Shown here: positions 1 to 6,762 of the stretch, piece after piece
Numbering within the stretch: position 1 is the stretch's first letter
Layout of the letters: the number at the start of each line of letters is the position of its first letter
Assembly: GCA_002315945.1 (NCBI GenBank)
Contig: DCIJ01000057.1
Span: forward strand, 1-14,056
Length of the DNA stretch: 14,056 nucleotides
Source of the DNA: Lachnospiraceae bacterium UBA1729
GTDB lineage: Bacteria; Bacillota; Clostridia; Lachnospirales; Lachnospiraceae
Reading direction: 5' to 3'
Made by a program: the position numbers and the translations under genes
The notes under the pieces: generated by a model
Database searches by the model: none
What the model was told of the DNA's origin: nothing
The model's input: the letters and a program-made list of their open reading frames with translations, nothing else

Positions 1-312
1 TTCCAGCATCCTGTTGCAGGTACATACAAGAAAGAAAGAATCGAAGCTGGTAAGAAGTACTTCTCAGTTGCTTCAGGTGGTGGTACAGGCCGTACACTTC
101 ATCCTGATAACATGGCAGCAGGTCCTGCTTCTTATGGTTTCACAGATACACTTGGCCGTATGCATTCATCAGCTCAGTTCGCAGGTTCATCTTCAGTTCC
201 TGCTCACGTAGAAATGATGGGTCTCATCGGTGCAGGTAACAACCCTATGGTTGGTATGACTGTTGCAGTTGCAGTTTCAATCCAGGAAGCTGCTGATGCA
301 GGCAAGTTCTAA
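1..312 (+). CDS. GGGtGRT-family protein, 3' fragment
   Basis: The window opens inside this gene in frame 1, so the start is missing; 103 codons and the TAA stop are visible. The fragment contains the signature GGGTGRT followed by LHPDN, then a Gly/Ala/Met-rich C-terminus (VEMMGLIGAGNNPMVGMTVA). I recognise this as the GGGtGRT protein family, named for that motif, which is common in Clostridia and has no established function. Full-length members are roughly 330 residues, so about a third is visible. Codon use is strongly biased (AAC, AAG, TAC, CGT, GGT, GCA, TCA), unlike the neighbouring genes, which suggests high expression. A strong terminator follows 20 bp after the stop. In other Clostridia, as I recall, the gene sits near an Fe-S scaffold gene; that cannot be tested here. 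Family call is confident, function unknown. Confidence 0.85.
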   Translation, partial: FQHPVAGTYKKERIEAGKKYFSVASGGGTGRTLHPDNMAAGPASYGFTDTLGRMHSSAQFAGSSSVPAHVEMMGLIGAGNNPMVGMTVAVAVSIQEAADAGKF

Positions 313-332
313 ATTATAATTTTAAAATAATT

Positions 333-373
333 AAGGGTTCCGTTACTTCTTGAAAGTAGCGGAACCCTTTTTT
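333..373 (+). terminator. Rho-independent terminator of the GGGtGRT gene
   Basis: A 15-bp stem (333-347 with 355-369, one G-T wobble, core AAGGGTTCCG) extends by one pair to leave a 5-nt loop, followed by a T run at 368-373. It lies 20 bp past the stop codon and 13 bp before the end of the convergent gene. The AT-rich left flank may let it also stop transcription arriving from the minus strand. Confidence 0.92.
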
Positions 374-385
374 GTACTATTATAT

Positions 386-3235
386 TCATTTTGGGTAATG
401 AACTGTAACCTGATTGAATGGAATCTCTATTCCATTTTCATCAAACATTTCTTTGGTAACCTGTCTGATTCCCCGTTCGACCTTGAAGGCATTTTCGTTG
501 TTGGCTGATGCCCATACTCGTATAGTTACAGAAGAATCTCCCAAATCCTGCACCCCGTTAATAAAAGGCCCATCTATCATCTCTGGAATGCTGGCCCGAT
601 ATCTGGGAGTATTATCAAGAATTAATGCCATGACCTTTTTAATATCTTCTTTATAGGCAATGTCAATCATACAAATTGCTCCACGGCTGTCAGGTCCAAG
701 AATAGTAACATTTTTAAGCTCTGAATTGCTTATTACCTTGGTGTAACCACTTATTTCAATTGTGGTAGCTCTGATACCTATTCCGGTAACCTGTCCTCTA
801 AAATCGCCTACCATAATCCAGTCTCCAATATTAAAAAGATTTTCGAAAACAATGAAAAATCCTGACAGGATATCATTTACGGTCTGTTGCGCACACATGG
901 AAATCATGGCACCGATGATGCCGGCACCGGCCAGTAATGCTGTTGAGTCAACGCCCAGATATATCAGTATCAGACCAAACATTGTTACAAGTAATCCAAA
1001 ACGAATAATACTTGCACTCATTCGACCGATTGTGATACCTCTGGGTCCCAGGTTCCCTGTTAAGAGTGTAACAGCAAATAATAACAGTCTTGCTGCAAAA
1101 TAAGAGCCTACTACAACAAATAGAATCATCGTGAAGGAGAACAGATTCAATCCCTTATGCCAGCTCTGACCGGTCAGATAACTCAACAGTGAGTTCTTGC
1201 CACAGCTGGAATCCAGAAGTAATAGAAGAACTAGGAAAATAAGTGTAATTATCAGCATGCGACCTAATATTTTCCGATAGCTTTCATCCATCATTTGTTC
1301 GTTGGTGGATTCACTTAATATTGTAGAGTGTTTTTCTTCCACGATATCATGGGATTCCCTGTTCTTAACGGACATTGAGAAAAATACAAAATAAAGCAGA
1401 GCAAAAGTAATTACTATTTCAATCAGTGTAAAATAGTTTATATGACCCACTAAATCTGACAGGGCTATTGCTGATACAAGGACAGTGGAATCTGTGATGT
1501 GGGTGTTAACATACATTCTCTCTCCATTCAGACGGCAGATTCCAGCGTAATCATTATCAAATACTGAATCAGGAAGCGTGTTTGATATGTAGCTGACCTC
1601 GGTGTCTGCTGGGTCAGCAAAACATATTTCGTTTTGATTCTCAAAATTAATATATCCCTTGGATGAAGTTCCAAAATCCGCTCTTAGTATGCTACCTTCT
1701 ATGCTGGTATAGTTTTCAAAATCAATCAGCGCTTCTGCAGAATGAATTGTTACTATTGAACCTGCGCTGTCCTGACGTCTGGATGCAATATGTGTTTGTG
1801 CAGCACTGTCAATATATCCAACATAGCTGGACCCTCCTTTGATAACCTGCCAAATACTGTTTTCAGCATCAACGTCATCTACGCTTATGGTATATCCATT
1901 TTTATCATCGGTATCAAACTGAACGGTACCTGTTCCGTCAAGGACCGTAATGCTGGTGGTGTTAGGCAAAAAGCTGTTTAATTCGGTCAGGGTTTTATCG
2001 CTAAGTGCCTCGGGGTAGTGCATATAGTATTGGGCAATTGCATCATTAACAATTTCCCAGGACTGATAGTAATCATTAAAAATGTTTTCCTGGTTATTAC
2101 TGTCGGCAACAACTGACTCGCTGCAGGCTCTGAGATTATCTGCAGCCTCGATATTCTGGGTACAATAGTTTATCAAAGTCTGAACATATATCATGGACAG
2201 AGCGATAAGAAGCAATGCAAAAAACAGAAGACCGCTTGTATGGGACAAAAGATCCTTATTTATTACTTTCTTACGACCAAACTGTAGATAGGCTGTATTA
2301 CTGTCCTGAGTACTTAGCGCTAAAAATCGGCGGGAATATACATATATAATTATTACGAATATCCACACCAGACTGAGGGGAAGGAATACACTTCTAATAA
2401 TATTCTGCCAAGAATTACTGATTAGCTTATATGAATAGAAGGTAAACTGGTCATCCATTTCTTTGGAATAGAAGATACCGTAAGTATCATTTTTAAACTT
2501 GACAAATGTACAGGCATTCGCATTAAGGGATTTGAGTTTGTTAAGCTCAGAGCCGTCAATATAATCGCTCAGATTTTGGCCAAGCAGCTGTGAATCAGAA
2601 GATCTGACTATAGTATTAGTAGTATTATCCACGCAGAATATAGTCTTATCCTGACTCTTACAGTATATGGACTGTGTATCATACAGTTCGAGAACATCAT
2701 AAGTTTCCCAGCGTGTAACCACATATTCTCCGTCAGTTACTTTATGAGAAGTTAAATTATAGTTATTCCAGACAAGCTGTCCTTCTGTAAGAAGCTGGTA
2801 TAATTCACTGCTATTTATCTGTGGAACATCTTCAATTCCTATCAGGCGGCTATCGTTATACCAGAATGCAGAGGCAGACTGACTGTTGTCGTTTAATTCT
2901 GTTTTGACATAATAGATTTTAAAATAGTTGCCCAGGTGGGTGAGGGCTTTTTCCAGGGACTGGCTGGTATAGCCGTTCTGGGCAAATTCAAAGGCCAAGA
3001 AGCCGGTTGCATCAGCGGCTATCTCATCCATGTTGAGATTATAAATATCAATCTGGTTCTGCTCGTTTTGGTAGTTAAGAATTGCTTTGTCCAGACCTAA
3101 TTCCAGATTGAAGATATATGCCATCATATAAATAAAAGAACTGAATGACAGTAGAATTGCTGAAAAAATAACTGTAATAAGAATAATTAAAGCAAGCCCT
3201 TTGTTTTGTTTTACACTAATAGCTCTCTTTTGCAT
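386..3235 (-). CDS. Sensor-domain MscS-type mechanosensitive channel protein
   Basis: A 949-residue membrane protein. The C-terminal part (about 735-949) is a recognisable MscS module: a Gly/Ala-rich pore helix (about 762-800), FENLFNIGDWIMVGDFRG at 797-814 matching the conserved beta-domain entry of MscS, then an alpha/beta cytoplasmic domain. MscS proteins are tension- or ligand-gated channels. Ahead of it are helices at about 13-39, 283-300, 333-352, 601-620, 657-675 and 697-722. These enclose two large extracytoplasmic regions, 40-282 and 353-600, whose size and TM flanks resemble Cache-type ligand sensors; that assignment is inferred from architecture. The start ATG at 3235 has AGAGGG about 6 nt upstream. 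E. coli MscS is about 286 residues, so over 700 residues here are additional. The gene is convergent with the GGGtGRT gene and appears monocistronic. Confidence 0.88.
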   Translation of the reverse strand: MQKRAISVKQNKGLALIILITVIFSAILLSFSSFIYMMAYIFNLELGLDKAILNYQNEQNQIDIYNLNMDEIAADATGFLAFEFAQNGYTSQSLEKALTHLGNYFKIYYVKTELNDNSQSASAFWYNDSRLIGIEDVPQINSSELYQLLTEGQLVWNNYNLTSHKVTDGEYVVTRWETYDVLELYDTQSIYCKSQDKTIFCVDNTTNTIVRSSDSQLLGQNLSDYIDGSELNKLKSLNANACTFVKFKNDTYGIFYSKEMDDQFTFYSYKLISNSWQNIIRSVFLPLSLVWIFVIIIYVYSRRFLALSTQDSNTAYLQFGRKKVINKDLLSHTSGLLFFALLLIALSMIYVQTLINYCTQNIEAADNLRACSESVVADSNNQENIFNDYYQSWEIVNDAIAQYYMHYPEALSDKTLTELNSFLPNTTSITVLDGTGTVQFDTDDKNGYTISVDDVDAENSIWQVIKGGSSYVGYIDSAAQTHIASRRQDSAGSIVTIHSAEALIDFENYTSIEGSILRADFGTSSKGYINFENQNEICFADPADTEVSYISNTLPDSVFDNDYAGICRLNGERMYVNTHITDSTVLVSAIALSDLVGHINYFTLIEIVITFALLYFVFFSMSVKNRESHDIVEEKHSTILSESTNEQMMDESYRKILGRMLIITLIFLVLLLLLDSSCGKNSLLSYLTGQSWHKGLNLFSFTMILFVVVGSYFAARLLLFAVTLLTGNLGPRGITIGRMSASIIRFGLLVTMFGLILIYLGVDSTALLAGAGIIGAMISMCAQQTVNDILSGFFIVFENLFNIGDWIMVGDFRGQVTGIGIRATTIEISGYTKVISNSELKNVTILGPDSRGAICMIDIAYKEDIKKVMALILDNTPRYRASIPEMIDGPFINGVQDLGDSSVTIRVWASANNENAFKVERGIRQVTKEMFDENGIEIPFNQVTVHYPK

Positions 3236-3404
3236 ACTTTTCCCTCTAATCCATTATACAAACTCACAAAACACAAAAATAAAATTTCCCATAGGGAACG
3301 AAAAAAACAGAAATTATGTTAATCAATTTATAGTACCATGAAATGGTCATTTTTTCTACAAATCACGTATTTATAGAGCAAAAAAACAGGGGGAAATGGA
3401 AGTT

Positions 3405-3467
3405 ATGTCGACACAATTTGTTGAGTGTTTCTTAAAAAAATATCCCCTATTATGTGGTGGAAAATAG
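3405..3467 (+). CDS. Possible 20-residue small ORF
   Basis: ATG to TAG encoding 20 residues (MSTQFVECFLKKYPLLCGGK) with two cysteines. A strong purine-rich site (AGGGGGAA, 3389-3396) lies about 9-11 nt upstream, reasonable for a ribosome binding site; an in-frame ATG at 3396 is too close to it. I recognise no family. It could be a leader peptide, a secreted small peptide or chance. Its stop is immediately before the GCCGATAA octamer. The only support is the ribosome binding site. Confidence 0.2.
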   Translation: MSTQFVECFLKKYPLLCGGK

Positions 3468-3475
3468 GCCGATAA
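3468..3475 (+). promoter_or_regulatory. Sigma-28-like -10 octamer (GCCGATAA)
   Basis: An exact match to the GCCGATAA -10 element of flagellar sigma-28 (FliA/SigD) promoters. The expected TAAA -35 about 15 nt upstream is absent; the sequence there is ATTA. If used, transcription would begin near 3481 and give a leader of about 95 nt before the hydrophobic-protein start at 3578. The candidate rests on the -10 alone. Confidence 0.25.
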
Positions 3476-3485
3476 AGGTGATAGA

Positions 3486-3575
3486 ATGAATGAGGCGAAA
3501 AAGCAGAATTTGCGCTACAAAAATTTAGTAGGGGCAGATGAAAAAAATATAATTATAGAAAGTGAATTGAAATAG
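3486..3575 (+). CDS. Possible 29-residue small ORF coupled to the next gene
   Basis: ATG to TAG encoding 29 mostly charged residues (starts MNEAKKQNLRYKNL). AAAGGTG (3474-3480) lies about 5-7 nt upstream, a better ribosome binding site than that of the next gene. The TAG stop is separated by only 2 nt from the ATG of the 209-residue protein, an arrangement typical of translational coupling, so it may serve as a leader cistron. If the octamer at 3468-3475 is the real promoter, the mRNA would start too close to this ATG for normal initiation and this ORF would probably not be translated. No family recognised. Confidence 0.33.
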   Translation: MNEAKKQNLRYKNLVGADEKNIIIESELK

Positions 3576-3577
3576 CG

Positions 3578-4207
3578 ATGACAAACATAATGGAACAAAC
3601 AAAAAAAATAGCAAAATGGATAGCTATAGGGATAGGCGCTGTTGCGGCAGTAATTATTGGATTTGCTGCGATTCTGGCTGCGGTAACAATTGCAGCTGTA
3701 GTAGCAGCTGGTGCGGCAGCTATTATTGCTGTTGTATTAATCGCTGCAACTGCAATAGTCCTGGCAGCTGCGGTAATACTTCTTCTTATAATATTAACTG
3801 CGGCAATAGCTGTTGCAATTGTATTTGGACTTGTTATGTTTGCACTGGCTGCGGTAATAGTAATAGCTGCTTCGGTGGCGGTAATAGGAGCAGTAGCTTG
3901 CGTTATAGCAATATTGGCGGCACTTCTGTCAATTGCGGCATATATTGTTGCTGCATTTATTAAGCTGATTATTATGCTGTTTACACCCCCTGCATTAGGA
4001 ACTGCTGAGGCAGGCGAGGTAACTCAGTCTAAGGAAAGCACGCAAGAATCTGCGGGAACTCAGTCCGAAGAAGGCACCAAAGTATCCGAGGAAATGCAAC
4101 CCGAAGAAGGCACCAAAGTATCTGAGGAAATGCAGCCCGGAGAAGGCACTAAAGTATCCGAGGTGACTCAGCCTGAAGAGGGAGCCAAGGTGTCTGAAGT
4201 GGCATAA
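3578..4207 (+). CDS. Ala/Ile/Val-rich membrane protein with 12-residue C-terminal repeats
   Basis: A 209-residue protein of unknown function. After a short basic start (K9, K10, K13), residues 14-128 contain no charged residue and no Asn, Gln or His, about 115 residues of Ala, Ile, Val, Leu and Gly, enough for four to six membrane segments. Within it, AAV followed by T/I recurs at residues 34, 64 and 91, and the underlying DNA (GCTGCGGTAAYA) recurs at 3677, 3767 and 3848, suggesting growth by duplication of 27-30-residue units. Residues 140-209 are a hydrophilic acidic tail ending in four 12-residue repeats. The ATG at 3578 has only a weak ribosome binding site and sits 2 nt after the stop of a small ORF; ATG 3590 is an alternative. 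The change from a wholly hydrophobic block to a regular hydrophilic tail in one frame argues for a real gene. I recognise no family. Confidence 0.72.
   Translation: MTNIMEQTKKIAKWIAIGIGAVAAVIIGFAAILAAVTIAAVVAAGAAAIIAVVLIAATAIVLAAAVILLLIILTAAIAVAIVFGLVMFALAAVIVIAASVAVIGAVACVIAILAALLSIAAYIVAAFIKLIIMLFTPPALGTAEAGEVTQSKESTQESAGTQSEEGTKVSEEMQPEEGTKVSEEMQPGEGTKVSEVTQPEEGAKVSEVA
4061..4204 (+). repeat. Four tandem 36-bp repeats encoding 12-residue units
   Basis: Four in-frame copies (4061-4096, 4097-4132, 4133-4168, 4169-4204) encode QSEEGTKVSEEM, QPEEGTKVSEEM, QPGEGTKVSEVT and QPEEGAKVSEVA, ending exactly at the stop codon. Copies 1 and 2 are nearly identical at the DNA level; copy 4 is the most diverged. 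Such coding repeats often vary in number between strains. Confidence 0.93.
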
Positions 4208-4236
4208 ATGGTTTGGAATATAGAAGAAAAATTTGA

Positions 4237-4265
4237 TTGACAAACTAAGTATACTTTGATACTAT
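4237..4265 (+). promoter_or_regulatory. Sigma-70-type promoter of the tRNA-Trp gene
   Basis: A perfect TTGACA -35 (4237-4242), a 17-bp spacer and TACTAT -10 (4260-4265) preceded by TGA, an extended -10. The predicted start near 4272 is about 25 nt upstream of the tRNA. The leader contains a 6-bp hairpin (CTGTTG 4271-4276, CAACAG 4284-4289) of unknown role. Confidence 0.82.
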
Positions 4266-4296
4266 TATTGCTGTTGTGATGAGCAACAGACAATAT

Positions 4297-4367
4297 AGGG
4301 GAATAGTACAATGGTAGTGCGGCGGTCTCCAAAACCGTTAATGGGGGTTCGATCCCCTCTTCCCCTG
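4297..4367 (+). tRNA. tRNA-Trp (anticodon CCA)
   Basis: A complete cloverleaf. The acceptor is AGGGGAA (4297-4303) paired with TTCCCCT (4360-4366), with discriminator G at 4367. The D-stem is GTAC/GTGC. The anticodon stem GCGGT/ACCGT (4322-4326, 4334-4338) encloses loop CTCCAAA with anticodon CCA at 4329-4331. The T-stem GGGGG/CCCTC encloses loop TTCGATC. The 3' CCA is not encoded, so it must be added after transcription. The gene has its own promoter and terminator and is a single-gene unit. Confidence 0.97.
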
Positions 4368-4376
4368 GAAGCAAAA

Positions 4377-4420
4377 ACCAGTAAATATGCGAAATGTCGC
4401 TTGTTTACTGGTCTTTTTTT
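4377..4420 (+). terminator. Rho-independent terminator of the tRNA-Trp gene
   Basis: A perfect 9-bp stem ACCAGTAAA (4377-4385) with TTTACTGGT (4404-4412), an inner GCGA/TCGC helix in the loop and a T run at 4414-4420. It begins 9 nt after the tRNA end. Confidence 0.92.
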
Positions 4421-4461
4421 ATGTACTATATTGATTAGCTATTCGGAGGGAGGAATCACGG

Positions 4462-5079
4462 ATGAATGATAAATGGCTGGATTTTGCTATTCGTATTCAA
4501 AGTATTGCCCAGGCAGGACTTCAATATGGTAAAGATCCATATGATATAGAACGATATGAGGAATTAAGACAGATTGCAGCAGAAATGATATCTGTAAAAA
4601 CAGATATTTCTGTAGAAAAAATAGTTGGCTTATTTTGTAATGAAACTGGATACCAGACACCCAAGATAGATACAAGAGCAGCGTTGTTTATTGATAATAA
4701 GATTATGCTTGTACATGAGAAGAGTGGAAATTGGTCTCTGCCAGGTGGTTGGTGCGATGTGGATCAATCAATTGTTTCTAACACTTTGAAGGAAGTGAAA
4801 GAGGAAACTGGTATTACAGCATCTGTGGACAAGCTGATTGCTATACAGGATTGGCGCAGACACAATGTGGTCAATTATGCTTTCGGGGTAATGAAAACTT
4901 TTATTTTGTGCAGATATGAAGCCGGAAGCTTTCAGGACAACATTGAAACAACCGAGACCAGGCTTTTTGAATTATCTGAATTACCACAGAATTTAGCAGT
5001 AGAAAAATGTACACGGGAACAAATTGAGATGTGTTTTGAAGCCTATAATGATCCTAATTGGACTGTGTTATTTGAATAG
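4462..5079 (+). CDS. Nudix hydrolase with Nudix_N-type N-terminal domain
   Basis: A 205-residue protein. The N-terminal helical part (about 1-60, starting with WLDFAIRIQSIAQAGLQYG) fits the domain found at the N-terminus of some ADP-ribose and nucleoside-diphosphate-sugar Nudix hydrolases. Residues 70-200 form the Nudix domain, with LPGGW at 93-97 and the Nudix box at 96-118. Nudix enzymes hydrolyse nucleoside diphosphates linked to another group, using Mg or Mn bound by the box glutamates. The catalytic E111, E114 and E115 are present, but the usual Glu after Gx5 is Q102 and the usual Arg of REUxEE is K110. ATG 4462 has GGAGGGAGG 8 nt upstream. The nicotinamidase-like gene begins 21 nt after the stop, so an ADP-ribose or NAD-derived substrate is likely but inferred. 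Confidence 0.9.
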   Translation: MNDKWLDFAIRIQSIAQAGLQYGKDPYDIERYEELRQIAAEMISVKTDISVEKIVGLFCNETGYQTPKIDTRAALFIDNKIMLVHEKSGNWSLPGGWCDVDQSIVSNTLKEVKEETGITASVDKLIAIQDWRRHNVVNYAFGVMKTFILCRYEAGSFQDNIETTETRLFELSELPQNLAVEKCTREQIEMCFEAYNDPNWTVLFE

Positions 5080-5100
5080 CTACATGCGAGAGGAGATAAT

Positions 5101-5622
5101 ATGCAGGATTTATTAATTGTTGTTGATATGCAGAATGATTTTATTGATGGAGCGCTTGGTACTCCTGAAGCTGTTGCAATTGTGCCTAATGTAAAGAAAA
5201 AAATAGCAGAATTCAACGGAAAAGTATTGTTCACCAGAGATACTCATTATGAAGATTATCTGGATACGCAGGAAGGAAAAAATCTTCCTGTTAAGCATTG
5301 TATAAAGGATACTGATGGGTGGCAGATAAGAAGAGAACTTGATGAATTAAGAAAGACGGAACCTATAGACAAAGAGACCTTCGGCTCTTCAGAACTAGGG
5401 GCTATGCTATGGGAATTAGATGATGAAGATGAAATAAGCAGTATTACGTTTGTTGGATTATGTACTGATATATGCGTAATTTCTAATGTAATGATTGCAA
5501 AAGCATTCCTTCCAGAAGTGCCTGTTATAGTTGATGCAAATTGTTGTGCAGGAGTTAGCGTTGAAAGCCATGAGAATGCGCTTAAGGCAATGGAAATATG
5601 CCAGGTTAAGGTTGTAAGATAA
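5101..5622 (+). CDS. Isochorismatase-family cysteine hydrolase, nicotinamidase-like
   Basis: A 173-residue protein with the isochorismatase fold. It has the PncA-type catalytic triad: D9 in VVDMQNDF, K91 in DKETFGS and C125 in GLCTDICV. It also has a metal site as in nicotinamidases: D47 and H49 in RDTH, and H66 in KHCI. Nicotinamidases convert nicotinamide to nicotinic acid for the salvage route to NAD; isochorismatases lack this metal site, which favours an amidase. Length fits the short PncA class. ATG 5101 has GAGGAGA just upstream. It probably forms an operon with the Nudix gene, and together they would recycle NAD breakdown products. The last 17 bp overlap the convergent CPBP gene, and no terminator separates them. 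Another small amide or carbamoyl substrate remains possible. Confidence 0.85.
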   Translation: MQDLLIVVDMQNDFIDGALGTPEAVAIVPNVKKKIAEFNGKVLFTRDTHYEDYLDTQEGKNLPVKHCIKDTDGWQIRRELDELRKTEPIDKETFGSSELGAMLWELDDEDEISSITFVGLCTDICVISNVMIAKAFLPEVPVIVDANCCAGVSVESHENALKAMEICQVKVVR

Positions 5623-6481
5623 TAGACGAGTCCTCGTTCACCCAAATTCTGCTCCATACTGCCTGAATACTCTCATTTCTGTCCTTTAATAAGAAATAGG
5701 TCAAAACAAGCTGTACTGTAGCAAAAATTAATACCTCTACAACATCCCAGGTTTCAACTGTTCCGGTAGCAACGCCCATTCCATATGCCAAATAAGAGAT
5801 ATAATCGTGCAGGAAGTGAACTAACATGCCAGGAAGAAAAGAACCGGTTCTAAGGTATACAGCTGCCATAAACACACCAGCGGCACCTGCACTGAAAATC
5901 TGAACAATAGTTGGTCCCAGGTCTGCTCCTGCAATCAGATTAACAAGGTGAGTTAATCCAAACAGAGCTGATGTGAATAATAATAGTGGACCTACGGTTT
6001 TCCGTTTCCTGAATACATACATAGCTGCAGCCAGGGGAAGCATTCTGTCAGTTATTTCTTCTGTAATTCCAGGCTGCAGAGCGCCAACTAAGGTGGCAAA
6101 TGAAGGGGGAACGATACCACCGAGCCTGATTACATCAATAATCCATAATACGAAATCTACACCAATAAAAATGGCTACATAGAGAATGATATCTTGTTGC
6201 CTGCAATTCTCCAAACATCCAAAACCTTTAAAACAGGGGCTATAATGCTTTTTAAAAATATATAATAAAGATACTGTGCCCAGAATAATTATAAGATTCT
6301 CAATAATGCTAGCTTCTGCACTTTCCATGCCTATATTACATTTGGCGCTCATAACATATTTAACAATTTCAGCAAATACAGCAAAACCAAAGAAAATACT
6401 AATATTTCCTACTAAAAACCATGCTACCAGTTCGGCGAATGGATGATTTAGTAGTCTGTGTCTTTCGATAAATGTTTTCAT
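5606..6481 (-). CDS. CPBP-family intramembrane metalloprotease (CAAX protease/Abi)
   Basis: A 291-residue polytopic membrane protein carrying the three CPBP motifs, numbered from the ATG at 6481: EEITDR at 141-146 (EExxxR), FGLTH at 174-178 (FxxxH) and HFLHD at 222-226 (third metal or substrate motif). The family includes Rce1-type prenyl-CAAX proteases and, in Firmicutes, proteins linked to bacteriocin maturation or self-immunity; the substrate here is unknown. I chose ATG 6481 because AGGAG (6495-6491) lies 9 nt before it; an in-frame TTG at 6487 would be only 3 nt away. Hydrophobic segments lie at about 18-43, 58-76, 97-120, 150-185 and 190-265. The 3' end overlaps the convergent nicotinamidase-like gene by 17 bp. 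It is a single gene, divergent from the GH3 operon. Confidence 0.9.
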   Translation of the reverse strand: MKTFIERHRLLNHPFAELVAWFLVGNISIFFGFAVFAEIVKYVMSAKCNIGMESAEASIIENLIIILGTVSLLYIFKKHYSPCFKGFGCLENCRQQDIILYVAIFIGVDFVLWIIDVIRLGGIVPPSFATLVGALQPGITEEITDRMLPLAAAMYVFRKRKTVGPLLLFTSALFGLTHLVNLIAGADLGPTIVQIFSAGAAGVFMAAVYLRTGSFLPGMLVHFLHDYISYLAYGMGVATGTVETWDVVEVLIFATVQLVLTYFLLKDRNESIQAVWSRIWVNEDSSIILQP

Positions 6482-6652
6482 AATCAATTTCTCCTATAAG
6501 CGTTTTCTCTTTTTGAACAGCTACATCATATCCAATCCTGTGTGGCATAACTGTTGCACCTACTCATCATCAATGCTTAGGTGAAGTTAATTTGAAAACT
6601 CATTAATTTGGCTTTTGTTGGGGTAATGTAGTATAGATTTTACTAAGAATAT

Positions 6653-6661
6653 TGATATAAT
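6653..6661 (+). promoter_or_regulatory. Extended -10 promoter candidate for the GH3 operon
   Basis: TGA followed by a perfect TATAAT (6656-6661) forms an extended -10 element. No good -35 lies 17 bp upstream, which extended -10 promoters tolerate. The start would be near 6668, giving a leader of about 95 nt before the ATG at 6763. The rest of the 281-bp divergent spacer (6482-6762) shows no clear promoter for the CPBP gene and no other recognised element. Confidence 0.5.
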
Positions 6662-6762
6662 GTTTTGAGAGCGTCAAGCGTTATATAAATTTCAATTACT
6701 GATTATTTTGTTGATGTTTATTCTAAACTATTAAATTCTTAACAGAAGAACAGGAGGGAGAT

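Larger units (their letters stand above)
3236..3577. other. 342-bp intergenic spacer between divergent genes
   Basis: An AT-rich spacer between the MscS-like gene (minus) and the hydrophobic-protein gene (plus). It holds two possible short ORFs with purine-rich sites upstream (3405-3467 and 3486-3575) and a GCCGATAA octamer at 3468-3475. On the minus strand a TATAAT (3258-3253) lies only 18 nt before the MscS-like start, too close to leave room for its ribosome binding site, so I do not call a promoter there. No tRNA, known riboswitch or terminator was recognised. Confidence 0.6.

Noticed and set aside
3335..3347. ACCAT-GAA-ATGGT hairpin followed by T residues
   Set aside because: Only 5 bp and far from any plus-strand gene end; too weak for a terminator.
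3616..3963. 115-codon Cys/Ser/Asn-rich open frame overlapping the hydrophobic protein
   Set aside because: It is the frame-shifted reading of repeated GCN/GTN/ATN codons; it has no ribosome binding site and lies wholly inside a better-supported gene.
4271..4289. Hairpin CTGTTG/CAACAG as a terminator for the hydrophobic protein gene
   Set aside because: No T run follows and it lies inside the tRNA transcript leader.
4168..4374. Minus-strand 68-codon open frame across the tRNA-Trp gene
   Set aside because: It covers the tRNA, its promoter and the repeat tail of the previous gene; it is a chance frame.
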